Of a DNA stretch of 14,077 nucleotides, positions 1 through 9,210 are shown one piece after another; positions within the stretch are counted from its first letter, which is position 1; each line of letters opens with the position of its first letter. The notes beneath the pieces are model-generated. The model saw nothing but the letters and a program-made list of their open reading frames with translations. It did no database searches and had not been told where the DNA came from. A program made the position numbers and the translations under genes. The stretch is from contig CAUDNR010004304.1 in NCBI GenBank assembly GCA_958430865.1, positions 1-14,077 of the forward strand. The letters are read 5' to 3'. The stretch is from Entrophospora sp. SA101. Its lineage: Eukaryota > Glomeromycota > Glomeromycetes > Entrophosporales > Entrophosporaceae.

Positions 1-84
1 TTATTATTAAATGGACCAGAAATAGAAGATTTTGATTTTGAAAAGGCATATGAGTATTGGAGAAGTAAGAAAACAAGGATATAG
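1..84 (+). CDS. 3' end of a transposase-like protein (partial)
   Basis: The first 27 codons of frame 1 are open from the window edge to a TAG at 82-84. The peptide includes the pattern NGPEIEDFDFEKAYEYW followed by a basic stretch. From memory this resembles the extreme C-terminus (dimerisation region) of hAT/zinc-finger BED transposase-like proteins that are common in glomeromycete genomes: N-G-P, an acidic/aromatic run, A..YW and then S-K-K-x-R. The start lies outside the window. Tryptophan is encoded by TGG and the stop is TAG, so nothing suggests an altered code. The family assignment rests on a short peptide and is tentative. That it is the tail of a real ORF is more likely than not, because a tandem-repeat field and AT-rich DNA begin shortly downstream. 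Confidence 0.4.
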   Translation, partial: LLLNGPEIEDFDFEKAYEYWRSKKTRI

Positions 85-209
85 ATTTTAAAAAACTATA
101 TTAAATTTATTGTATTTTAAAATATACTTTTATAAATAAAATAATTATTATTATGTCCTTCAAAAATGTGCGCATCTAAATTTGGATATATTGTTACACG
201 ACGAAATTT

Positions 210-590
210 ATACACTGGCCATAAGTCTATTTTTTACAATTTAAATGATAATGTCAAAAGTCTTTTTTTTACAATTCGCCAAAAGACCATTTTTTACAAT
301 TCAAAAAATCTTTTTGCAATTCATGCCAAAAGTCTATTTTTCACAATATAAATGATAATGTCAAAAGTCTTTTTTTTACAATTCACCAAAAGACCATTTT
401 TTACAATTCAAAAATTATTTTTACAATTCACTCCATAAGTCTATTTTTTACAATTCTTTTTACAATTCACGCCAAAAGTCCATTTTTTAAAATTTATGTC
501 AAAAGCCTTTTTGCAATTTGTCAAAGGTCCATTTTTTTTTATACAATTCAAAAAAAACCATTTGCAATTCGCCAAAAGACCATCTGTTAA
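210..590. repeat. Degenerate tandem repeat with 107-bp higher-order period
   Basis: The block is built from short units of the form CCAAAAGtCcATTTTTTACAATT, at irregular spacings of about 20-36 bp. Larger units starting at 219, 326 and 433 (CCATAAGTCT / CCAAAAGTCT / CCATAAGTCT) are spaced exactly 107 bp apart. The first two also share the internal phrase AAATGATAATGTCAAAAG, while the third diverges and decays toward 590. ORFs called through this block are by-products of the repeat. It looks like noncoding minisatellite or a transposon subterminal array. Confidence 0.75.
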
Positions 591-1278
591 TATTAATTAA
601 ATTTATTTGAGGTCAAAACCACTTCGCCATATCAGGATATTTTAATCTCCATTTTTGTCATTTTCATTTACCTTCCTTCATTCCTATTGGTCAATTTAGT
701 GATTGGCAAAACAAAAATAATCGTCAACATTAAATATGGACAATGACTAGATACATAGACTGTTTTCATATTACGAAGTAATACCCTTAAAGAGCATAGC
801 AGACATTTGAATTTGTCACATGTGACAAAATCGATTGGCGATCTTTTTTATATTGTGTGACCGTTCGAATTCAATTATTTAAAATAGAAAAACATGGTCG
901 TAAATAACATGATCAAAAATAATTGTAAAACCCAAAAAATACTTTACAATAATATACCTTTTGTTGGAAACTTTATTTTGGTTAAAAATAATCCCGTTAA
1001 TCCCGCAAACTGCAAGATCTCATTATGAATTAAAGATTTCAAATTTTATATATAAATTTATCAAGGTGCGCAAAAATTTTATTTTTTTTATTTTGAAAAA
1101 AAATAAAAATGGGGCATGCTGCAACAAAACCAGACAAAGTGAACATTGGTATTGCCCAAAAATTTCAGGGATCAAAGTTTAGTCATTATTATCACAATTA
1201 CATTGTAATTATAATTTAACAGTCCAATTTGTTATCTTAAGTGATATATAGAATTACCTCTAGATAAAAATAGTTAAT
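591..1278. other. AT-rich intergenic stretch without a supported gene
   Basis: This stretch holds poly-A/T runs and no ORF with recognisable protein features. A 36-codon reading frame starting near 1110 (beginning MGHAATKPDKVNIGIAQKF) has a more protein-like composition than its surroundings. It could be an exon or a relic, but it is too short to call. Several weak ATTAAT-type palindromes are present, as expected at this base composition. Confidence 0.5.
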
Positions 1279-1536
1279 ATGAAACTCATTTACATCAGGT
1301 CTACTATGGAACCTAAGAACTATAGCACCATTAGAAGTATTCTAAAAAAAGAACAAGGTGAAAAAATTGCTCCTTACATTTTTAAATTAGCAGATACCAA
1401 ATCTTTGCAAACATATTTAGACAAAGAAAGGATTACCTATGAAATTTACCATGAAGAAAGAAAAATAATAAGCAATAAACGAACCTTAACATCAGCTCAT
1501 GATGAACCAAGAAAGAAAAGAAGACTGGCAGAATAA
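1279..1536 (+). CDS. Small hypothetical protein with basic NLS-like C-terminus
   Basis: This is an 85-codon ORF ending in TAA. The second methionine (1306) may be the true start, giving a product that begins MEPKNYSTIRSILKKEQG. The composition is protein-like: mixed charged and polar residues and an amphipathic middle (residues about 40-60). The end is strongly basic, PRKKRRLAE (77-85), which would serve as a monopartite nuclear localisation signal. I recognise no family. A CAG just upstream of GTCTACTATGG (around 1298) could be a splice acceptor, so the ORF may be the last exon of a longer fungal gene. It converges on the code-4 gene with only 15 bp between the two stop codons. It contains no in-frame TGA, TGG or cysteine codons, so its genetic code cannot be judged. 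Not essential-looking; function unknown. Confidence 0.4.
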   Translation: MKLIYIRSTMEPKNYSTIRSILKKEQGEKIAPYIFKLADTKSLQTYLDKERITYEIYHEERKIISNKRTLTSAHDEPRKKRRLAE

Positions 1537-1551
1537 ACAATCAAATCATTA

Positions 1552-4500
1552 TTAATCATCATCATCATCATCATCATCATCCAATTCATCTTCTAAATCG
1601 GAAGGAGAATTTCATCATTGGAGAAGGGTTTTTCTTTTGCGAATTGCTCAAATAGTTCCTGCCAATAACAAGAGTAAACCAAGAAAGGATAACCAAGCCG
1701 CTGGATTATTAGTTCTTCAAAAGCCTTCTTTGGAAGTAGGTTGGCTTTCAGTAGCTTTTTGTTTAGCATAACTATGGTTAATTCCTGCGAGTTTTTCGAA
1801 ATAGTATTTTTTAGTTCCTGCTTCAGTTGGACTAGTTCCATCTCCATAAATGTTCCAATCTAAAGTTTTAGTTTTATCTGCTGGATTCCGATCAGCTTTC
1901 ATCTCAGTTTCAATTTCTTTTTTCTTAACACTATCATGTTTAATGTGATAAGTTGTGGAGAAAGTAATGACATGTTGAGGAGGTAAAGTAAAGAAATAAT
2001 CTGTTTTTTGGTAATCATCTGCAGTGTCAGCAGGGAAAATTGGCACTCCTTGCTTATCTTTCAAATATTCTTTCAGTTCGTTGAAAAAAGTAGTTTTATC
2101 TTCTAAATTGAGCAAAATGTCAGCAATCTTTTTTAGTTCTAATTCATCTTTTTTAAAGAGTTTTTTATCCCCGTAATTTTTTCATTCTTGAACTAAAGAA
2201 GCAGTAATATCCGCATCAATCTTGAAAACTGAACGAAGATTTTCACTTCTTAATTCTGGATTAGTTAAGTATTGTTGAATCGCCAATAATTCTGTTTCTT
2301 CTCTGGATTTAAGACCAATGGTTTGTTGAGCATTATTTAACTCACTTTTTAGTAAATTAAAATAAGTTGTAATGCTTTTTGAGGTTAGGTTTCTTCCTTC
2401 TTTTTTTTCTCAATTATTTAGTCTTTCTTGAAAACTAGCACCTAAACCTCATCAAGTGCTATAAGTAGGAAGTTTAGCATTTCGAATAGCCTCTAACTGT
2501 TCTACTTTAGTGAGATATCCTTTTTCAGTAGTTGTAAGGAGTGTTTCTAGTTTGCCCTCCTTTTCTAAATCAGTTAAGAAGTAAATCAAAGTTCTAATTG
2601 CAATCGTTTCTTGATAAGTGATAATATTTTCATCACTCGGATTAGTTAATTTATCTCCTAAATTTTTAAGTTGAGTTCGTAAGTGATTAATTTGATTAGT
2701 TTCAAAATCCTTAATTTGATTTTGGATTTGGATCAGTTTTTGTTTTTTATCAGCTTTTTGAAGACTAATTTTAGTTAATTCACTCCTTTTTTTTCCTAAT
2801 TCCGCATGAATACTTTCTAAACCTACTCGTTTATCAGCTGTAATAGTTTTTCATTCATTTCACACATCTATCATTTCATTATCAATTTCTTTATTCTTGA
2901 CTTCTCTAGTTAATCATTTGGCTTGATAAGGATTAAGTTCATTACTTCTAACTTTTAATTCATCAAAACTTAAACCTTTCGCTTCCTCTCTAAATTTTAC
3001 AAGAGTATCCATAGCCTTTTTCACTACCTTTTGGCTAATTTTAGTTCATTCAAGACAAAGCTCGTTAACCTCTTCCTCTTCAAATAATTTTTTCCCAGTC
3101 GCATCCAATAAATTACTGATAAATTTCTCGACATACAAAATATAGTTTTTTTTTGCAATATGACGGTTAAAAATTGATGATGAACAAGTTAATTTCTTCT
3201 CATAAATGGTTATTTCTTCCTCTCTAATTCTTTCATCCATAATCCCATCTTTACTAATTACCTCATCATAAGCATTAAATTCAACAGCTTCATCACTATT
3301 ATAAACTTGTCAAAAGAATTTGGGAATTTGACCATTAGCCCAAGTTAAGTGTTTTTCTTCAACATCAAAAGGAGCTTTCAACACATTTGTGCTATTATCA
3401 ACATATTTCTTTCCAATAATACTTGCATCAGCTCCTCATCAATACATTGTATAAGAATTATCTAAACTATAGCCATTCTTAAAAGGTAAGCAACTCTTTT
3501 GTCCTTTTTTTATGAAGGGACTATCTTTATAATTGCTATCTTTAGGAAAGAGAGCATGCATGACATAAAAAATATCACTAATATACCTTCTTCTCTCTTT
3601 GAACTCTCCTTTACTTATATTCTTCTTTCTTTTTGTATTAGAATAAAGATAGCTCATTAAATCTTTATCACGTTTATTTGAAATTTTAGCATTTCAGTTT
3701 ATAACTCTCTCAAAAGCACCTTTAAATTTTTTCTTATCACCAGCATCCCAAGCACAATCTGAAGAATCAATATATTTGAAAAGTTTATCTTTATCAATAT
3801 CTTTGAGAATAGTTCAAATTTGCCCTACAAAATCAGTACTCAAATAAAGTGGATGAGTATAAGGTTTATTATTCCCATTATAACCAGTTTTGATAATGGA
3901 ACCATAATGTTCGGTGGTAGCTGGAACATCAGATTTATAATTTAATTCTGAAAAATTTTTACCATTTTCAATTATAAATTCTAAAAATTTACGACCTCCT
4001 GTGTTAACAATTCTAAGATCATCTTTTAAAGCAGTAACTGCAGTGTCAACCTTATTTTCTAAATTAGTTTGTTCTTGAAGAACTTGAGGATTATATTTTT
4101 TTTCTAACTCAGTAATTTCTTTGGCAACCTTTTCTTCTTCTTTTGATACTTTGGCAAAAGTAATTAATGCTTCCTTTAATTTTAAATCCAAAGTTTTATT
4201 GTTTTTTCTAAATAAGACAGTTTGGTATTCTTTTACCATTTTATCAACTCTTCTTTCCTCATTTTCATCCTTTTCATTAACTAATTGGTAAGCAATGGAA
4301 TTATTTCTTCTTTGCTCCATTAAAGCAACAAGTAAAGCATTACCATTAGTAGACAATCCTGTTTCAGAAGTTTTTTCAGTAACTAAATTAGCCTCTGCTT
4401 TTTTACAATTATTTAATAATTCAGCAGTATCTTGGAGAAGAGAAACATCCAAAATACCATTAGGAGTTAAAAGAGAACTATTAAAGATTTCTTTTTCTGG

Positions 4501-4581
4501 TTGAGTGAGTTCACCACCATGATAGTCAGGATATTCCTTTGTTTTTTTGATTGTATTGATATCATTTTTATTGAATGTCAT
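1552..4581 (-). CDS. Large code-4 (TGA=Trp) protein, Mollicutes-type, C-terminal membrane anchor
   Basis: Read with TGA as tryptophan, one uninterrupted frame of 1009 codons runs from ATG at 4581 to TAA at 1552-1554. In-frame TGA codons lie at plus-strand 1612, 1615, 1648, 1717, 2182, 2410, 2449, 2452, 2851, 2860, 2914, 3046, 3310, 3436, 3439, 3694 and 3814 (17), against only four TGG (1693, 1855, 3340, 3748) and no internal TAA or TAG. Under the standard code it breaks into fragments that all share the same frame. The start is chosen for an AGGAAG ribosome site 7 bases upstream; an ATG 13 codons earlier lacks one. Visible features are charged, coiled-coil-prone stretches at about residues 131-188 and 587-650, no N-terminal signal peptide, one hydrophobic helix at about 961-980, a basic RKRK, a WW pair at 989-990 and a terminal run of nine Asp. 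I do not recognise the family. The code, ribosome site and intronless structure point to a Mollicutes-related endobacterium; a surface or host-interaction role is only a guess. Confidence 0.85.
1555..1581 (-). repeat. (ATC)9 / Asp-codon microsatellite at the gene's 3' end
   Basis: Nine consecutive GAT codons on the minus strand encode the Asp tail of the code-4 protein and end directly at its TAA. A trinucleotide run of this kind can vary in length by slippage, so the tail length may differ between copies or strains. Confidence 0.8.
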
Positions 4582-4588
4582 GATTTTA

Positions 4589-4594
4589 CTTCCT
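4589..4594 (-). promoter_or_regulatory. Shine-Dalgarno site for the 1009-aa code-4 gene
   Basis: On the minus strand AGGAAG sits 7 bases before the ATG at 4581. This is ideal bacterial spacing in a region that is otherwise almost pure A and T. It decides the start codon against the upstream in-frame ATG at 4620 and supports a bacterial origin for the gene. Confidence 0.65.
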
Positions 4595-4691
4595 ATATTA
4601 TATTTTAATATTAATATCATTAAAAGATTAAATATAAAGAATTTAATAAAAACTAATAAAGTAATAAAATTTGCAGTTGACTGAAATATTT

Positions 4692-5258
4692 TTATTCATT
4701 ATCAGTATAGATTGGTTTGGGACAAGTGATGTCTTTAAACTCATCTTTCACGAATGGACGAATATTCTGGTAAAGATATTCTTGTCTTTTGTAATCCAAA
4801 GGAGGTGGTGTTAACACTAAAATAGATAAAGTTCTAATTTCTTCAAAAATATCTGATTTCTTGGTTTTCAATAAATTGAATTCAGCAAAAGGTCCATTAG
4901 CAACTTCTTGAACTTTGACCATACCAAGATTAGTTGCTTCAAAAAGAAAATGTTGACATTTCTGTATACTTGGTAACTTCTTAAAATAAATTCTCAAAAT
5001 AGCTTTAATATCTAAATATTGAAAACCTCTTCCACCTTCATAACATTGAGCTTTATTCAATCTAGCTGGGCTAGACTTTTTTACCACCTCAACCACATGA
5101 TCTAGACAATCTACTCTGGTTCTTCTATAGAGTTTTTTAATCATCCCAAAATTACCATCACATTTGAATTTGGTATGTCCAGGAATCATGAAATTCAATT
5201 CAATACTTTTATAATAACCACTCCATATAAGAAGAAGCATATATTTATCATCTGAAAC
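4692..5258 (-). pseudogene. 3' fragment of a transposase-like (RNase H-fold?) protein
   Basis: An open frame of about 182 codons from 5240 (open a little further upstream) ends in TAA at 4692. It contains the run IELNFMIPGHTKFKCDGNFG followed by MIKKLYRRTRVDCLDHV, then a stretch around FLFEATNLGMVKVQEVANGP and a Pro-rich LTPPPLDY near the end. From memory, the GHTKF..D..FG..K..YRRT core is the hallmark of the C-terminal half of a transposase-like family, highly multiplied in Rhizophagus-type fungi, whose N-terminal half is seen at 12912-14077. The usual upstream D-N-C-x-G-Q-N-K motif is absent: the frame enters this homology only around 5250 from unrelated sequence, so the copy is 5'-truncated. 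It lies 110 bp upstream of, and on the same strand as, the 1009-aa gene. Its only tryptophan here is TGG. Family membership is recalled, not searched. Confidence 0.55.
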
Positions 5259-5559
5259 ATCTATTATACATGACCTAGTTTTAAAATAGTTATCTTGGTT
5301 ATCTCATTGAATTGTTCCTTGGTCAAGATTAACTGTGCATCCTGTAATAGATTCATCTTGTTTACTATGGGTTACTAAAATTTATGAATAGGACTATCCT
5401 TTATTTCATCAATGGGACATCTATTGTGTGCATTAACTATAATTTGTTGTTCAATGGCATCAACAACATCTATATAATTTGTAGTTGGGTTTTTAATATT
5501 ATTTTCTGATTAATCTGTCACTACTTTATACAATCATCATTATCATTTCCTTCTTCCAT
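5259..5559 (-). pseudogene. Decayed coding-like sequence upstream of the transposase fragment
   Basis: Reading leftward from an ATG at 5559 (MEEGNDNDDCIK, then TAG), protein-like stretches continue in shifting frames: NPTTNYIDVVDAIEQQIIV, then a TAA at 5382-5384, then ITGCTVNLDQGTIQ, a TGA at 5304-5306 and DNQDNYFKTRSCIIDVSD. The last piece is in frame with the transposase fragment. At least one frameshift and two stops other than TGA interrupt it, so it is broken under any code. I do not recognise the source; it may be a separate gene fused to the truncated transposase. Confidence 0.35.
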
Positions 5560-5666
5560 TTTTATAAAAGAATTGATTGAAAGTTTTTTAATGAAAAATG
5601 TAAGGGTAAAAAAATAAATTTGTGTATCAATTTAAAATTAAGTGTACATTGCCAGAAGACTCCAGA

Positions 5667-5933
5667 TTAGGTAAAAAATAACTGATGATAATAATAATAA
5701 TTATACACCATCACCAAAACTCCTAATAAAAATAATAATAATTCATGGAAAATAATATTCATAATTCTTTCGAAGTAAAACGCAATAATCCCGATTGCCA
5801 AATTAGTAATAGCGAATTTAAACAAAACAAGTTTTTCTACATTACCGAATATGGTATAGATTAATTGCCTAATTTCGACTAGAATTATTATACCCGATCG
5901 AAGATTAAAGATTGTTACATTTGCGATCTTCAT
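5667..5933 (-). CDS. Possible small multi-pass membrane protein
   Basis: An 88-codon ORF begins MKIANVTIFNLRSGIIIL and ends in TAA after a YNYYYYHQLFFT tail. Three hydrophobic stretches, about residues 12-30, 37-54 and 58-79, could span a membrane, and charged residues (E, R, K) fall between them. Codons such as CGA, CGG and TCG appear that are less common in the surrounding AT-rich DNA, which is mild evidence of real coding. Against it, AT-rich noncoding DNA often yields hydrophobic translations, there is no recognisable family, and no ribosome site or clear promoter is seen. It lies between the decayed transposase and the 3' end of RPA1. Treat as hypothetical. Confidence 0.25.
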   Translation of the reverse strand: MKIANVTIFNLRSGIIILVEIRQLIYTIFGNVEKLVLFKFAITNLAIGIIAFYFERIMNIIFHELLLFLLGVLVMVYNYYYYHQLFFT

Positions 5934-6311
5934 TTAAAGTATATCATTGATTGTCACTTAAAATGTTATAAATAGAGCAAGACAATATATTAAAAAAAAG
6001 TAGATGCTTTGTTAGAATAATATAGAATAATAAATAACATTTGGATATGAAGACTAGAATTATAATTAAAAATGATTTATTATTTATGATTTATTTAGAT
6101 TAAATCTCACAAATGTTTTGTTGTCACCATCACCAAAGCAAGAAAAGAGGCAATACTTTCAATTGCATATAATATTTAATTAAAAAATGTGTTTACATCA
6201 ATCACTTAAATTATTATATTAAAATTAGCAATAATAAATTTTATTTCAAATTAAAAAATTAAATTCATAAAGTAAAAAACATCCATCAACAACATACATA
6301 TAAAAAGAAAA
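5934..6311. other. AT-rich spacer, 3' flank of RPA1
   Basis: No gene is seen here. The sequence is almost entirely A/T with poly-A and poly-T runs and one short CATCACCATCACC patch near 6127. The part nearest 6311 is likely the 3' untranslated and polyadenylation region of the RPA1 gene read leftward. No hairpin terminator is evident. Confidence 0.5.
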
Positions 6312-6361
6312 CTACAATTTTTCTAATTCATTTATTTTTTCACATAAATGATTAGTCTCAG

Positions 6362-9210
6362 CTACATAATCAATTCTGAAATAGCCACCAAGTTATTGTT
6401 TACAACAGTCTTCTACAAAATAAAATGATCCACTTATATTTATATTTATTTATTTATATAATTATTATAATAATTGCTATAGTATTTAATACTTACATTA
6501 AAAGTTTTTAGCTGAGTACAAACTTTAAATATGTAAGACTCCCACAATCGATTTTTTATATGATTTTCATAACCATAAGGATCAAAATCCTAATAAAATG
6601 TATATATATATATATATATTAGAAAATTAAAAATATTAATTAATGAATAGAAAAAAATATGATATAAATAAACAATTACTCTAAGTTTACGGAAATCATC
6701 AGCAGGCATGCCCAGAATTAATGCAGCTGTTTCATCAAAACAATTCATCCATGCACTATCTGAATTATCAGTTATACGAATTGGTAAAATATATCTATAA
6801 CAAACAAACAAAACAAACAACATCAATAAATATTAATATTTAAAAAAAATTTTCCATTAGCAAGTAACATTATACCTGTAGGTTGGAGTCTCAAATGATT
6901 TTGAACATCTATCACAACTCCAATTATTGCCACTTCCAAATACTTTCTTTTTGCAAGAACCGCATGAAGGATAAATAAGTTCTTTGCCTTTATTATGTAT
7001 GTAAGCAACAGTAGCCCTAACAGTGAAATAGTCAGGCTTGGAAATAAATATATAGATGAAGTTAAAGCTAGATGCATAAAAACAATAAACACATATATAA
7101 ATTCATGTAAAACTATTACTTTTTCTTTACATCCTAAAGTTTTATCAGATTTAATTTCTTCTAATGACTTTTGAGCCTCTTTTATGTTGATTGATCGACT
7201 TAATGAATTGAATTCTAACTGAGATCCACCTGTACTATACCTAAAAACAATAATATGAACACATTTTTAATTAATTTAAAAATTATTATATATAATCAAT
7301 CAATTCATTAGCCAATCAATAAATTAATAATCAGTAATACCATTCTGATAACTCAGTTGCTTCTGGTAATGAAGGATTTGTAATCAGGACAGTGCTGTTT
7401 GTTGTTGATAAACCTTTACCTGAGGGGATAAAAATAATTAATCACTTGCAAATAAATAAAGATATGGTACATGTATAAAATATTATTAAAGATTTTGAAC
7501 CTCTAAAATCACTAACACGAGCAGATTTAATAATAATTACTGAGCCAATAGTACAATCCAAATTATCAATGAAATTCCTCCATATTGTCACCGTAATCTC
7601 ATAACCACTTTTATCGACTATATCAATTTCTTGTTTTTGAAGCTACAAATAATTTAACACCAAAATAAAAGAAAATAAATCAATTGATGAACTTTCAAAA
7701 ATTAACAAAAGAAACTTTTTAACAAAATATATATATTAAAGATAAATACTGTTTTTTGATCATTTTTTGTTGAAACATCAAGGATTTCATGAATATATCT
7801 AACAACACCAATAACATCTATTAAAATAATATGTATAATATTAATAAAAAAATAAAAAAATAAAAAACCATTATTAGAAATCACAATTACCAATATGAGT
7901 GTCTTTATCAATGCTAAGCAGTTTTTCAAATGTCACAAATTTGAAACTCAATTCACTATCCAAGGAATCAGTATCAGTGCACTATAAAAGAAAAAGGAAA
8001 AAGATTTTTTTAAAAAATTAATGTTATGGGGTGTAAAAACCTATGTTTACATACCAGTCTAACTTCACTGCTATTTTCAAAGTGTAATTCATATTTATGA
8101 CCTTGATAAATTGGATTTTTGTTTAGAGCTACTTTCAACTTGGTCATATAATATGCCTATTTGAAATTAAATAATTAATAATTGATATGTATTATTAATA
8201 AAAAGGGTAATTGAATGAAAATTTATACTTTGTTCTCCTTGAGTAGTTCATAAAATTTATCCACACAAAATGTAAATGCTGTAGCTCTGATCTCTCCCTA
8301 ATTAGATTAATTGTTAGTAATTGGAGAGGAATGATGGTAATAATAAATGAGTTTCTAATATCCTGATGAATAATTGAATTAAAATTGTAACTCGTACTGA
8401 TTTATCCATTAAAGTAACATTGAAAAGTTTTCCTTGTCCACGATTGTTAGACCACTGTTTAATATCTGATTTATATACTACAAATGCTTTAATAGTGAAA
8501 CTGAACAAATAATAAATAATAAAATATATAATTTTAATGAAGCCATAAAATTAATGTTCTCAAAAAATAATTTAATATACATACTGAGTATTAAGGGGAT
8601 TTATTTTCTTGATTTCTAATATAGCCGAAGAAGGCACTGGTCTACTAAAATCACTTTAATTTTAAAAATTTTAAGCAAAAAAAAGATTATTATACCAAAA
8701 TTTATTGATCAATACCTATTATTATTATTGTTGTTGTTGTTGTTATTATTGTTATTATTATTATTAGTTTGGCTTTGGAAGGAAGGGTTAGCAGGAAAGT
8801 TATAAGGATGTGGTGGGTTCTGTTGTGGCATCTGTGATTGAAATGGTTGTGGTGCAATGTTTTGAGAGAATTGGGATGTTTGTGGTGCATAGTTTTGTTG
8901 TAGTTGCTGGGGAGGTAAAGCTTGTGAGTACTGTCGAGGAGGCAACATTTGAAAGTATTCAATGAGCCGTTCCGCGCCATATTTTCGTCTCATCTCCTCC
9001 AGGACGCTCACGTCGTTCTCTTCTATAATTATAGTTCTGTTGTATGTGAAATCAAAATTATGTGAATTTGAAATTAACATGTGAACTAGAGTGACGACGA
9101 GTGGCAGGCGATAACCACCACCACCATCCTCAAAACGCTTACCCAGCTACTTCATCCCAGTTATTTTGGGTACTTCTTTTCTTGTTACTTTGTGCTCGAT
9201 TATTTGGCAT
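6362..9210 (-). CDS. RPA1: Replication protein A 70-kDa subunit, spliced (15 exons)
   Basis: This is the large subunit of the RPA heterotrimer, which binds single-stranded DNA in nuclear replication, repair and recombination. Coding exons (plus coordinates) are 9143-9210, 8716-9036, 8585-8644, 8398-8500, 8229-8297, 8055-8156, 7891-7981, 7750-7817, 7501-7642, 7341-7419, 7120-7240, 6876-7036, 6680-6794, 6497-6589 and 6362-6412. All introns are GT-AG and the phases join cleanly, giving about 547 residues. Residues 1-142 are Q/P-rich with a 16-Asn run and no recognisable DBD-F. DBD-A (about 143-245) carries [16 protein letters not shown] and [12 protein letters not shown] (about 258-365) carries [11 protein letters not shown], the aromatic W315 and SARVSDF. 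DBD-C (about 409-531) has the zinc ribbon C433, C436, C449, C452 and the [14 protein letters not shown] helix. All Trp codons are TGG. Usual length is about 600-620. The last exon ends early by an apparent frameshift. Intron 9 has a weak GTTCAA donor. Confidence 0.9.
6599..6621. repeat. (TA)n microsatellite in RPA1 intron 13
   Basis: About eleven TA units lie just inside the acceptor side of the intron that separates exons 13 and 14 of RPA1. The run is close to the polypyrimidine/branch region, so length changes could affect splicing, though nothing here shows that they do. Confidence 0.8.
8719..8766 (-). repeat. Asn-codon repeat encoding poly-N in RPA1
   Basis: Sixteen consecutive Asn codons (AAT and AAC interspersed) lie at the end of exon 2 of RPA1, joining the Q/P-rich N-terminus to DBD-A. 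The mix of AAT and AAC shows it is not a pure slippage run, so the amino acid run itself may be maintained as a flexible linker. Confidence 0.85.

Noticed and set aside
166..351. 61-codon ORF starting MCASKFGYIV
   Set aside because: It is a translation of the tandem repeat (recurring KSLFFTI), with no independent protein character.
210..590. CRISPR array
   Set aside because: The repeats are degenerate, vary in length and lack unique spacers of constant size.
961..1182. 73-codon plus-strand ORF
   Set aside because: It has a non-ATG start and Phe/Ile/Lys-rich composition typical of AT-rich noncoding DNA; a different frame in the same place reads slightly better but is too short to call.
1593..1847. 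84-codon minus-strand ORF within the 3' part of the code-4 gene
   Set aside because: It is a shadow frame; the frame containing the TM helix and Asp tail is continuous with the 1009-codon gene.
4295..4504. 69-codon plus-strand ORF
   Set aside because: It is antisense to the N-terminal part of the code-4 gene, with no supporting features.
4597..4602. TATAAT on the minus strand as a -10 box for the code-4 gene
   Set aside because: It lies only about 2 bases before the AGGAAG site, so transcription would start inside the ribosome site; TATAAT is also expected by chance here.
7702..7929. 75-codon minus-strand ORF with hydrophobic middle
   Set aside because: It reads through RPA1 exon 8 and its introns; the hydrophobic part is intron sequence.
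8702..8980. 92-codon minus-strand ORF rich in His, Asn and Ile/Thr
   Set aside because: It is an out-of-frame reading of RPA1 exon 2 (the Asn-codon run read as Ile/Thr).
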